Origin: Alphaproteobacteria bacterium
Lineage (GTDB): Bacteria; Pseudomonadota; Alphaproteobacteria; JAAEOK01
Assembly: GCA_024244705.1 (NCBI GenBank)
Contig: JAAEOK010000098.1
Location: forward strand, 124,001 to 188,000
Reading direction: 5' to 3'
DNA length: 64,000 nt
The notes under the pieces were generated by a model that saw only the letters and a list, made by a program, of their open reading frames with translations, did no database searches and was not told the origin of the DNA. This document shows, one piece after another, positions 16,562 through 24,721 of this stretch. Every line of letters begins with the position of its first letter. The stretch's first letter is position 1. Position numbers and translations under genes: made by a program.

Positions 16562-18838
16562 TTAGAAAAGCGTCCCGTCGATCGCGTCATGGGCGGCGAC
16601 GGCGGCCAGATTGACCACGTCCGAAACGGTCGAGCCGATAGGCACGATCTGCACCGGCTTCGACAGGCCCTGCAGAATCGGCCCGATGACCGTGCCGCCG
16701 CCGAGTTTCTGCAACAGTTTGGCGGAAATGTTGGCGCTGTGCAGCCCGGGCATGATGAGAATGTTGGCGGGCCCCGACAGGCGGCAGAACGGGTAGAGTT
16801 GCATGATCTCCGGGTCGAGCGCCACGTCGGCGGACATTTCGCCGTCAAATTCGAAATCGACTTGCCGCGAATCGAGATGCCGCACCGCGTCGCGCACGCG
16901 CTCGGTGACCTCGCCGATGGGGTTGCCGAAATTGGAGAACGATAGCAAAGCGACCCGCGGCTCGTGCCCCATCTGACGCGCCAAGGCTGCGGTCTGGCTG
17001 GCAATATCGCAGAGCTCGACCGCCGTCGGCAGCTCGTGAACCGAGGTGTCGGCGATGAAGACCGTGCGCCCGCGCGCCAACGCGATAGTCACGCCGATGA
17101 CCCGTTGGCCGAGCTGCGGGTCGAGAACGCGGCGCACCTCGTCGTAGCAAACGGCGAAACGCCGGCTCAGCCCGGTCACCATGGCGTCGGCGTCGCCCAT
17201 CTGGACCATGCAGGCGGCGAACACGTTGCGGTCGTTGTTGACCATGCGCTGGCAGTCGCGATAGAGCGAGCCCTTGCGCTGCAGGCGCGAATAAAGGAAC
17301 GCGGTATAGGCCTTGTTGTGCTCCGATAGGCGCGCGTTGTGGATCTCGAACCCGTCGGCCTTACCGAGGCCGATGCGCGCCATGGTCTCGACCACTTGCT
17401 CTTCGCGGCCGACCAGAATCGGCGTCCCGTAGCCGCCGCTGTAGAACGCCGCGGCGGCGCGGATCGCGCGTTCGTCCTCGCCCTCGGCGAAAACGATGCG
17501 CCGCGGGTGCTGGCGCACCTTGTCGAAGATCGCCTGCAGGCCGGCCGCCGTCGGGTCGAGACGAGCCGACAGCTCCGCCCGGTAACGGTCCATATCGATG
17601 ATCGGTCGGCGGGCGACGCCGCTGTCCATCGCCGCCTTCGCGACCGCCATCGGCACCGCTTCGATCAACCGCGGGTCGAACGGAGCCGGGATGATATATT
17701 CGGGGCCGTATTGCAGGCGCCGGCCGGAATAGGCGGCGGCGACCTCGTCGGGCACGTCCTCCCGGGCGAGGTCGGCCAACGCATTGGCGGCGGCGATCTT
17801 CATCTCGTCATTGATGGTCGAGGCGCGGACGTCGAGGGCGCCGCGAAAGATGTAGGGGAACCCGAGCACGTTGTTGATCTGGTTGGGGTAGTCCGACCGC
17901 CCGGTGGCGATGATCGCGTCCGTGCGCACGGCGACGATGTCCTCGGGGTCGATCTCGGGTTCGGGATTGGCCATCGGGAAGACCAACGGCCGGTCGGCCA
18001 TCGATTTGACCATGGCCTGGCTGACCGCGCCGGCCACCGAGAGCCCAAAGAACATATCGGCGCCCTCGATCGCCTCTTCGAGCGTGCGCGCCTTGGTGTC
18101 GACGGCATGAGCGGACTTCCACTGGTTCATGCCGTCTTCCCGGCCCTGGTAGATGACGCCGCGCGTATCGCACATGACGACGTGTTCGTGGGGCATGCCC
18201 ATCGATTTGAGCAACTCGGCGCAGGCGATCGAGGCCGCGCCGGCGCCGTTGATCACTAACTTGGTCTCCGCAATGTCACGGTCGGTGAGATGCAACGCGT
18301 TGATCACCCCGGCGGCGGCGATGATGGCGGTGCCGTGCTGATCGTCATGAAACACGGGGATATCGAGCAACTCCCGCAGTTCCTGCTCGATAACGAAACA
18401 GTCGGGGGCGCGGATGTCCTCGAGGTTGATGCCGCCGAAGCTCTTGCCGAGGAACCGCGCGCAATCGATAAATTCGCGGACGTTGGAGGTATCGACCTCG
18501 AGATCGATGCCGTCGATGTCGGCAAACCGCTTGAACAGGACCGCCTTGCCTTCCATCACCGGTTTCGATGCGAGCGCGCCGAGATCGCCGAGGCCAAGCA
18601 CCGCGGTGCCGTTCGAGATCACCGCGACCAGATTGCCCTTCGCCGTATAGTCGTAGGCCAGCGCAGGATCGTCATGAATGCGCAGGCACGGCGCAGCGAC
18701 GCCCGGGGAATAGGCGAGCGACAGATCGCGCTGCGTGGTCAGCGGCTTGGTCGGCGCGATCTCGATCTTGCCGGGACGGCCGGACGCATGCAGCAGCAGG
18801 GCCTCTTCTTCGGTGATGCGGTTGGACTTCACGGACAT
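16562..18838 (-). CDS. maeB: NADP-dependent malic enzyme with phosphotransacetylase-like domain
   Basis: 758-residue two-domain protein that oxidatively decarboxylates malate to pyruvate, supplying NADPH. The malic enzyme part (about residues 1-430) begins RPGKIEIAPTKPLTTQRDLSLAYSPGVAAPC and includes LGLGDLGALASKPVMEGK, EDIRAPDCF, FHDDQHGTA and VINGAGAASIAC. The C-terminal part (about 440-758) is homologous to phosphate acetyltransferase (RIVFAEGEDERAIRAA, ANILIMPGLHSANI); it is known to regulate oligomerisation and bind acetyl-CoA rather than act as a Pta. ATG 18838 was chosen for its GAAAGG site; a start at 18868 is possible. Length is typical. Confidence 0.95.
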   Translation of the reverse strand: MSVKSNRITEEEALLLHASGRPGKIEIAPTKPLTTQRDLSLAYSPGVAAPCLRIHDDPALAYDYTAKGNLVAVISNGTAVLGLGDLGALASKPVMEGKAVLFKRFADIDGIDLEVDTSNVREFIDCARFLGKSFGGINLEDIRAPDCFVIEQELRELLDIPVFHDDQHGTAIIAAAGVINALHLTDRDIAETKLVINGAGAASIACAELLKSMGMPHEHVVMCDTRGVIYQGREDGMNQWKSAHAVDTKARTLEEAIEGADMFFGLSVAGAVSQAMVKSMADRPLVFPMANPEPEIDPEDIVAVRTDAIIATGRSDYPNQINNVLGFPYIFRGALDVRASTINDEMKIAAANALADLAREDVPDEVAAAYSGRRLQYGPEYIIPAPFDPRLIEAVPMAVAKAAMDSGVARRPIIDMDRYRAELSARLDPTAAGLQAIFDKVRQHPRRIVFAEGEDERAIRAAAAFYSGGYGTPILVGREEQVVETMARIGLGKADGFEIHNARLSEHNKAYTAFLYSRLQRKGSLYRDCQRMVNNDRNVFAACMVQMGDADAMVTGLSRRFAVCYDEVRRVLDPQLGQRVIGVTIALARGRTVFIADTSVHELPTAVELCDIASQTAALARQMGHEPRVALLSFSNFGNPIGEVTERVRDAVRHLDSRQVDFEFDGEMSADVALDPEIMQLYPFCRLSGPANILIMPGLHSANISAKLLQKLGGGTVIGPILQGLSKPVQIVPIGSTVSDVVNLAAVAAHDAIDGTLF

Positions 18839-18905
18839 TGTTGGCCTTTCGATCGGGAGCCGCGACAAACGCTCCTAGCTTCTACGAGGTATACGGTATC
18901 CGCTT

Positions 18906-18923
18906 CAGCCGGCGCAGCGGCTG
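18906..18923 (-). terminator. Possible terminator hairpin
   Basis: CAGCCG-GCGCAG-CGGCTG forms a perfect 6-bp stem downstream of the 18967-19464 gene and ahead of maeB. It lacks a clear U-tract, so it may be a weak terminator or simply a spacer hairpin. Confidence 0.3.
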
Positions 18924-18966
18924 GGAATCTTAGCACCCCGGCCGCGGCGCGCAACGTGTGGCTTGA

Positions 18967-19464
18967 TCAAGCATCCTTGCCGGCATCGCGCTCGTGGAGG
19001 TGAATGCGGTCGCCGCCGTTGGCGGCGAGAATTTCCTTCGCGGCCGCGATTTGCGCCTCGTCGCTGACGCGCACCCACAGAATAACGCCACCGGTCTCGA
19101 ACGCATGGGCGAACGACTCGGCATGCTCGACCGAGGTCAGGTCGTCGAGCAACTCCTTGGCTGCATAACCGCCGACGGCGGCGGCCACCAGCCCGGCGAA
19201 GAAAATTCCGGTCGGCCCGGTCGCGACGGCGATCATGCCGGCGGTCGCCAGCGGGCCGATATACTTGACCTCGCCGCCCAGCGAGGACAGCCAACTGCTG
19301 AACGGCGACTTGGCCGCGTCCGTGATCTCTAGCGAATCATGCGACCCCAGCACGCTGAGGTCGTTGCGGTCGACGCCGGATTCGACGAGGGCGTCGACCG
19401 CCGCCCGAAACGATGGCTCGTCGGCGAAGTGCGCAATCACCTCTTTGATGACTTCCTGGCCCAC
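18967..19464 (-). CDS. Putative membrane-associated stress protein (general-stress/YflT-like domain arrangement)
   Basis: 165-residue protein. The N-terminus (EVIAHFADEPSFRAAVDALVESGVDRNDLSVLGSHDSLE) looks like the ferredoxin-like alpha-beta domain that senses or binds in YflT-type stress proteins. A Gly/Ala-rich hydrophobic hairpin follows (about residues 80-112: YIGPLATAGMIAVATGPTGIFFAGLVAAAVGGYA), then a second alpha-beta repeat (FAHAFETGGVILWVRVSDEAQIAAAKEILAANGG). The duplicated fold around a glycine-zipper hairpin suggests membrane insertion. Start is GTG 19464 with an excellent AAGGAGG site. It is divergent from mutS. Function unknown; I am fairly sure it is a real gene. Confidence 0.78.
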   Translation of the reverse strand: MGQEVIKEVIAHFADEPSFRAAVDALVESGVDRNDLSVLGSHDSLEITDAAKSPFSSWLSSLGGEVKYIGPLATAGMIAVATGPTGIFFAGLVAAAVGGYAAKELLDDLTSVEHAESFAHAFETGGVILWVRVSDEAQIAAAKEILAANGGDRIHLHERDAGKDA

Positions 19465-19561
19465 TAAATTCCTCCTTGAACGGCACCGCCCCACCGGCCG
19501 GCGATGGATGTCGGCGCCACGGCTATGCTAATACCATCCATATCACCTGCCGCCGCATATC

Positions 19562-22243
19562 ATGTCAAAGCCCGAGACGCAAAACTCCCCCGATCCGGCC
19601 CCCGCCGCAAAACGCGATAATGTGTCGCCGATGATGGTGCAGTATCTGGAGATCAAGGCGGCCCATCCCGACTGCCTGCTGTTCTATCGCATGGGCGACT
19701 TCTACGAGCTGTTCTTCGAGGATGCCGCGACCGCCGCCCGCGCACTCGACATAACGCTGACCAAGCGCGGCTCCCACGACGGCAACCCGATCCCGATGTG
19801 CGGCGTCCCGGTGCACAGCGCCGATGGCTATTTGCAGCGGTTGATCCGCGATGGATTTCGTGTCGCCGTCTGCGAGCAGACGGAGGATCCCGCCGCCGCC
19901 AAGAAACGCGGCAGCAAGTCGGTCGTCCGCCGCGAAGTCGTGCGCCTGGTCACCCCCGGCACGCTGACCGAGGACGCCCTCCTCGACGCCCGCCGCCACA
20001 ATTACCTGGCCGCCCTGGCCGATGCCCACGGCGCGCTCGGGTTGGCCTGGCTCGACATGTCGACCGGCGACTTTTCGGTCGAGCCCGTCGAGCCCGCGGG
20101 GCTTGGTGCCGCGCTCGCCCGGCTCGAGCCCGGCGAGTTGCTGGTGCCGGAACGGCTGGTTCAGCGTCCCGATCTGTTCGAGACCTTCGCCGAGTGGACG
20201 GAAATCCTGACCCCGCAGCCGGACAGCCGGTTCGATAGCGAAAACGGACGGCGGCGTTTGGAGGCAACCTATGGCATCAAGGCGCTCGACGCCTTCGGCG
20301 CTTTCGGACGCGCCGAGATCGCCGTCGCCGGCGCCCTCCTCGATTATGTCGAGCTGACCCAGAAGGGACGGCTGCCGCGCCTGAATGCGCCACGCCGCAC
20401 CGGCTCGGGCAGCGTCATGGAGATCGACGCTGCGACGCGGCGCAACCTGGAACTGCTGCGGACCCTGTCAGGCGATCGCAAGGGCAGCCTGCTGTCGGTG
20501 GTCGACCGCACCGTAACCGGGGCCGGCGCGCGGTTGCTGGCGGAATGGCTGGCGGCGCCGCTGACCGAGCCCGAACCCATCCACCGGCGGCTCGATATGG
20601 TCGGCTACTTCGTCGACGGCGCGGCGGTCCGCGACCGGGTCCGGGCGTTGCTGCGCAAATGCCCCGATATCGAGCGGGCGCTGTCCCGGATCACCATCGG
20701 CCGCGGTGGACCGCGCGATTTGCAGGCGATCGCCATCGGACTGGGCCAGGCCCAGGACCTGCGCGCCGCATTCGCCGGCGGCGGCCTCGACACGCCACCG
20801 GCGGAGCTTGAGCGCTGCCTGAACGAGATCGGCCACCACGACCCGTTGATCGATCGCCTCGACCGCGCCCTGGCGCCGGAACTGCCGGTGCTCGCCCGCG
20901 ACGGCGGCTTCATCGCCGCCGGCTACTCCGAAGCGCTCGACGAACAGCGCACGCTGCGCGACGAGAGCCGCAAACTGATCGCCGGCCTCGAGGCGCGCTA
21001 CCGCGAGGAAACCGGCGTCGCCTCGCTCAAGGTCCGCCACAACAACGTCCTCGGCTATTTCGTCGAGGTCACCGCACTGCACGCCAACAAGCTCGCCGAG
21101 CCGTTCATCCACCGTCAAACCATGGCCAATGCGATGCGCTTCACGACGGTCGAGCTGGGAGATCTCGAAGAGCGCATCGGCCGCGCCGCCGACAAGGCAT
21201 TGGCCATCGAATTGGCATTGTTCGAAGACCTCGTCGGCGACGTCGCCGAGTACGGCGACCCGATCGCCCAGGCGGCGCGGGCGTTGGCCCGCATCGATGC
21301 CGTGGCCGGCCTCGCCGAATTGGCGGTCGATGGCCGCTATTGCCGTCCGGTCGTCGATTCCGGGACCGATTTCGAAATCCGCAACGGTCGTCATCCGGTG
21401 GTCGAGGCGGCGCTATCGGCGCGTAGCGAGGCCGCCTTTGTCGCCAACCACTGCGACCTCTCCAAAGACGACCGGATTTGGCTTGTGACCGGGCCCAATA
21501 TGGCGGGCAAGAGCACGTTCCTGCGCCAGAACGCGCTGATCGCGATTCTCGCTCAAATGGGCTCATTCGTGCCCGCCGAAGAAGCCCACATCGGAATCGT
21601 CGACCGGCTGTTCAGCCGCGTCGGCGCCGCCGACGACCTGGCGCGCGGCCGCTCGACATTCATGGTCGAGATGGTCGAAACGGCGGCGATTCTCAATCAG
21701 GCGGGAAGCCGCGCCCTGGTCATACTCGACGAGATCGGACGCGGTACGGCGACATTCGACGGCCTTTCGATCGCCTGGGCCACGGTCGAGCACCTGCACG
21801 GCGTAAACAAATGCCGCGCCCTGTTCGCCACCCACTACCACGAGCTCACCGCGTTGGCGGCCCGCCTCGACGCGCTCTCCTGCCACACCATGAGGGTCAA
21901 GGAATGGCAGGGCGACGTCGTCTTCCTGCATGAGGTCGCGCCCGGCGCCGCGGATCGCTCCTACGGTATCCACGTCGCCCAGCTCGCCGGCCTGCCGGCC
22001 GCCGTCATCGCGCGCGCCGAGGAGGTGTTGACGACCCTCGAGCAGGGCGAACAGGCCGGGGCGCTGAGCAAGCTCGCCGACGACCTGCCCCTGTTCAGCG
22101 CCGCCCCGCGGCCGCGCTCGGGGATTGCGGCCAAGGGCCCATCACCGGTCGAGGAGAAACTCGCCGCCGCCAACCCGGACGCGCTCAGCCCCCGGGACGC
22201 CCTCGAATTGCTCTACGAACTGCGACGGCTGCTCAAGCCGTAA
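19562..22243 (+). CDS. mutS: DNA mismatch repair protein MutS
   Basis: 893-residue mismatch-recognition ATPase. The N-terminal mismatch-binding domain shows [15 protein letters not shown] (residues 41-55), containing the Phe-X-Glu that stacks on the mispair. Connector, lever and clamp domains follow ([21 protein letters not shown] in the clamp/lever). The ATPase has Walker [15 protein letters not shown] near residue 643, the [14 protein letters not shown] signature, and Walker [23 protein letters not shown], with [11 protein letters not shown] after it. The C-terminal tail ([18 protein letters not shown]) matches the tetramerisation end. Length normal. It sits ahead of glnD-murJ-trpS as in many alphaproteobacteria, here separated by three accessory minus-strand genes. 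Confidence 0.98.
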   Translation: MSKPETQNSPDPAPAAKRDNVSPMMVQYLEIKAAHPDCLLFYRMGDFYELFFEDAATAARALDITLTKRGSHDGNPIPMCGVPVHSADGYLQRLIRDGFRVAVCEQTEDPAAAKKRGSKSVVRREVVRLVTPGTLTEDALLDARRHNYLAALADAHGALGLAWLDMSTGDFSVEPVEPAGLGAALARLEPGELLVPERLVQRPDLFETFAEWTEILTPQPDSRFDSENGRRRLEATYGIKALDAFGAFGRAEIAVAGALLDYVELTQKGRLPRLNAPRRTGSGSVMEIDAATRRNLELLRTLSGDRKGSLLSVVDRTVTGAGARLLAEWLAAPLTEPEPIHRRLDMVGYFVDGAAVRDRVRALLRKCPDIERALSRITIGRGGPRDLQAIAIGLGQAQDLRAAFAGGGLDTPPAELERCLNEIGHHDPLIDRLDRALAPELPVLARDGGFIAAGYSEALDEQRTLRDESRKLIAGLEARYREETGVASLKVRHNNVLGYFVEVTALHANKLAEPFIHRQTMANAMRFTTVELGDLEERIGRAADKALAIELALFEDLVGDVAEYGDPIAQAARALARIDAVAGLAELAVDGRYCRPVVDSGTDFEIRNGRHPVVEAALSARSEAAFVANHCDLSKDDRIWLVTGPNMAGKSTFLRQNALIAILAQMGSFVPAEEAHIGIVDRLFSRVGAADDLARGRSTFMVEMVETAAILNQAGSRALVILDEIGRGTATFDGLSIAWATVEHLHGVNKCRALFATHYHELTALAARLDALSCHTMRVKEWQGDVVFLHEVAPGAADRSYGIHVAQLAGLPAAVIARAEEVLTTLEQGEQAGALSKLADDLPLFSAAPRPRSGIAAKGPSPVEEKLAAANPDALSPRDALELLYELRRLLKP

Positions 22244-22255
22244 AACGGCGCTTTT

Positions 22256-23245
22256 CTATTCCTTGGTCAGACTGAAGTTGATCTTGTCGAGGGCGGCCAC
22301 CGGATCGATCTCCGCCAAATCCGAGAGTTCCATCAGGTTGACCGGCGCCGCCGGCGCCAGCTTGAGGGTCAACCGGCCCGGCGACTTGACGAACTCCGCC
22401 AAGGCCACTCCCGCCATCTGCAACCGCGTATCGGGGATGTCGGCGGCCGATAGACCGATCATCATCACCGCCTGCTCCCTGACCTCGTCCACCGTGAGGC
22501 CGTTCTCGGCCGCCACCAGGCGCAGGACCCGGTCGAAGAAGGCATGATCGTCATAGGTGAAGGTCAGGTGGCCGATGGTGAGGGTATCGAGGTTGGCCAT
22601 TGCCGCGAACGGCTGGTCCGGGTTGGGCCATACGAAATAACCGCCGAACTTGGCCGAGAATTCGAGGGCGCCGATATTGTCCATGTCGATTTCATAGTAG
22701 GGGATATCGACCTCACCGCTTTCCGGATCGGCCGAATAGCGAAGCCGAAGATTGCCGCGAACGGCGGTGTCGCCGAACAGCGTCTCCATTGCCGCTCTTT
22801 CCTCGCCGGGAAGAAAATCCGCGAAATCGAAGGTGAAGCCCTGCACTTCTTGGGTCATGAAGAGCGGCGGGTTGTGATCCAGATCGACGTCGGAGATGAG
22901 CCAAGTGTCGGCGCTCACCGAAAGGACCATGTCCTCCATCTCGCTGAGCGCTTTCGCGGCTTCCGGGTCGTCGGCCGCCAGCTCCCCGATCTCGGCGCCG
23001 TAGGCGGCGACGAATTCGGCGAGATCGACGTCGATGCGAAGCTTGGTCACGGTAAGCTCGCCGCTGATGGCGGACGCCTCGGCGTCGTCGTAGGTCACCG
23101 TGTAACCGGGCGGCAATTCGGCAAACAATTGGTCGAGCGTTTCGGTGGCGCGGCGATCGACATACCAGTCGTCAAACAGCCAGACGGCGAGGGCCGCGCC
23201 GACGGCGAGCCCGATGATCACGATCAGGATGTTCCGACGGTTCAT
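22256..23245 (-). CDS. Single-pass membrane-anchored protein, unknown function
   Basis: 329-residue protein with an N-terminal signal anchor (MNRRNILIVIIGLAVGAALAVWLFDDW) and a large periplasmic part. The soluble region has many short strands and acidic patches (YDDAEASAISGELTVTKLRIDVDLAEF; FTFDFADFLPGEERAAMETLFGD; YYEIDMDNIGALEFSAKFGGYF). The style recalls lipid-transfer or AsmA/DUF945-like periplasmic proteins, with helices alternating with strands, but I do not recognise a specific family. ATG 23245 is supported by AGGAGG 7 nt upstream. It converges on mutS with a 12-nt gap. Codon use is like its neighbours. Confidence 0.75.
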   Translation of the reverse strand: MNRRNILIVIIGLAVGAALAVWLFDDWYVDRRATETLDQLFAELPPGYTVTYDDAEASAISGELTVTKLRIDVDLAEFVAAYGAEIGELAADDPEAAKALSEMEDMVLSVSADTWLISDVDLDHNPPLFMTQEVQGFTFDFADFLPGEERAAMETLFGDTAVRGNLRLRYSADPESGEVDIPYYEIDMDNIGALEFSAKFGGYFVWPNPDQPFAAMANLDTLTIGHLTFTYDDHAFFDRVLRLVAAENGLTVDEVREQAVMMIGLSAADIPDTRLQMAGVALAEFVKSPGRLTLKLAPAAPVNLMELSDLAEIDPVAALDKINFSLTKE

Positions 23246-23407
23246 GGGTCGTCCTCCTAGAGCGAAGCGCCCGTCGTGGTTGCGAGCATGCGCACACAAT
23301 GACGGCTCGGCGTGGCGAGCGCAATCTCGGACACCCTAAACCAACAGGGTTAAGCCATCGTAAGGCATGCAATCATCGGAGGAACGTCCGCCGTGCTAGG
23401 GCGGGAT

Positions 23408-23511
23408 CGGCTCACATCGAAACGAAATGAGCCGTGAATCACGCCCCAACATATTGAGTTAGAGCAAGATTCACGTTTCAGGTCGATTCGATCCGGAACG
23501 ATCTTGCTCTA
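23408..23511. repeat. Intergenic palindromic repeat (alphaproteobacterial REP-like)
   Basis: Two stem-loops. The first is CGGCTCA (23408-23414) paired with TGAGCCG (23428-23434). The second is TAGAGCAAGAT (23460-23470) paired with ATCTTGCTCTA (23501-23511), an 11-bp perfect inverted repeat with a 30-nt centre. The 'TTAGAGCAAGAT...ATCTTGCTCTAG' form resembles palindromic intergenic repeats common in alphaproteobacteria. Its right arm includes the TAG stop of the 23509-24069 gene. Confidence 0.7.
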
Positions 23512-24069
23512 GGGCCGGGGAGCGCCGATCACGACGTTGTCAAAGCCGCCATTGGCCCGCGCGATCGTGATCCGAATCTTGTAGAAGCTCCAATTGATAT
23601 CGTAATCGCGGCTATCCTGGATTTCGATTTCGGCTTCGGTCCGGATTTCCTTGGTGACCGTCTCGGTCGTGGTCGTCGTCCGGCTGCCGCCGCCGAAAAT
23701 CGGGAAGCCGAAGCCGATCCCGACGCCGCCCCCACTATAACCGCCGGTGCCGAAGCCAAAGCCGACACCGGCCCCCGGGCTTGCGCCGTAATTGTCGCTG
23801 GTCACCGTCCTCGTTTCGGTCACGGTGTCGGTGTCGAGGCGTTCGGCGCGAACGCTGCCGCCTTCGGGCAGGACCAGCTCGACATCGCTGATCCGGTCCT
23901 CGGGCAGGTCGTGGCTGATCGAGACCTTTACTGCCGGCGGCGGGCCGGCCCAATAGGTCGCGGTGGCGTCGAACCCCGGCGCCATGGTCTGGGCGTAGAG
24001 CGTTCCGCCGATCAACGCCGCGGCGCTCGCGGCGGCGAAGCCGGCTACTCGAGAAAGGTTCCTAATCAT
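23509..24069 (-). CDS. Exported Gly/Thr-rich protein, unknown function
   Basis: 186-residue secreted protein. The signal peptide spans about residues 1-26 (MIRNLSRVAGFAAASAAALIGGTLYAQ). The mature part has a beta-type segment (VKVSISHDLPEDRISDVELVLPEGGSV), a glycine-rich stretch (GVGFGFGTGGYSGGGVGIGFGFPIFGGG) and a Thr-rich run (TTTTTETVTKEI), then IEIQDSRDYDINWSFYKIRITIARANGGFDNVVIGAP. No family recognised. The stop codon TAG lies inside the arm of a palindromic repeat, so the natural C-terminus may have been altered by that element. Start ATG 24069. Confidence 0.7.
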   Translation of the reverse strand: MIRNLSRVAGFAAASAAALIGGTLYAQTMAPGFDATATYWAGPPPAVKVSISHDLPEDRISDVELVLPEGGSVRAERLDTDTVTETRTVTSDNYGASPGAGVGFGFGTGGYSGGGVGIGFGFPIFGGGSRTTTTTETVTKEIRTEAEIEIQDSRDYDINWSFYKIRITIARANGGFDNVVIGAPRP

Positions 24070-24113
24070 GCCCAAATCATAACACGGCGGCGGGGCCCAA
24101 AATATGACATCTG

Positions 24114-24608
24114 TCACAACCCGTGGACGATCTGGTCGCCGCCGATGAACCGGGCCAGCAGCAGCAACCCGGCCTGATGGCATTCGGGGCCTCCATGGCT
24201 GGCGCAATAATCCGCCATTACCACCGGCTCGATGCCGCGTTCGAACAAATCGACCGCCGTCTTGAGGACACAATTGTCGGTCGCAATACCGCAAAGATGG
24301 GCGCGCTCGATACCGCTCGATGTCAGGAATTCCGCGACCTCGGCCGTCAGGCAGGAATATTGCGCCTTGTCGACGATCCGCGCGTCGACCCGCGGCGTGA
24401 AGGCCAGGGCGATGTCATCGCTGCCCGGGGCGAACCGATCCCATCCGATCAGGCGGCGATAGAACGAGCCTTCGGGATTGTAGAATCGGGTCGCGACGAG
24501 ATGGTCGAATCGGTTCTGCAGGGCCTCGACCCGGGCCGGAATGTCGCTGGTCCACCGGTTGATGAATCCGCTTTGCACATCGATGATAAACAGGCAACTG
24601 GGCGGCAT
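24114..24608 (-). CDS. Isochorismatase-like cysteine hydrolase
   Basis: 164-residue member of the isochorismatase/nicotinamidase superfamily. The catalytic triad is visible: Asp in LFIIDVQSGF (residue 10), Lys in VDKAQYS (about residue 81), and Cys in GIATDNCVLKTAVDLFERG (about residue 112). The ATDNCV motif is classical for the fold. Substrates across this family include nicotinamide, isochorismate, carbamoylated amines and ureides; nothing nearby narrows it. Length slightly short (family usually 180-210) but the core is complete. It diverges from glnD across 113 nt. Confidence 0.88.
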   Translation of the reverse strand: MPPSCLFIIDVQSGFINRWTSDIPARVEALQNRFDHLVATRFYNPEGSFYRRLIGWDRFAPGSDDIALAFTPRVDARIVDKAQYSCLTAEVAEFLTSSGIERAHLCGIATDNCVLKTAVDLFERGIEPVVMADYCASHGGPECHQAGLLLLARFIGGDQIVHGL

Positions 24609-24721
24609 TGGATTATTGGGATTGGTGGGGCCGGCATAGGATTTACGGCCGATAGGCCGGATCCTGTATTATATGGTATCACGACACGGCCAAGAACGGC
24701 GGCAGCGGGAAACGGAGCGTC

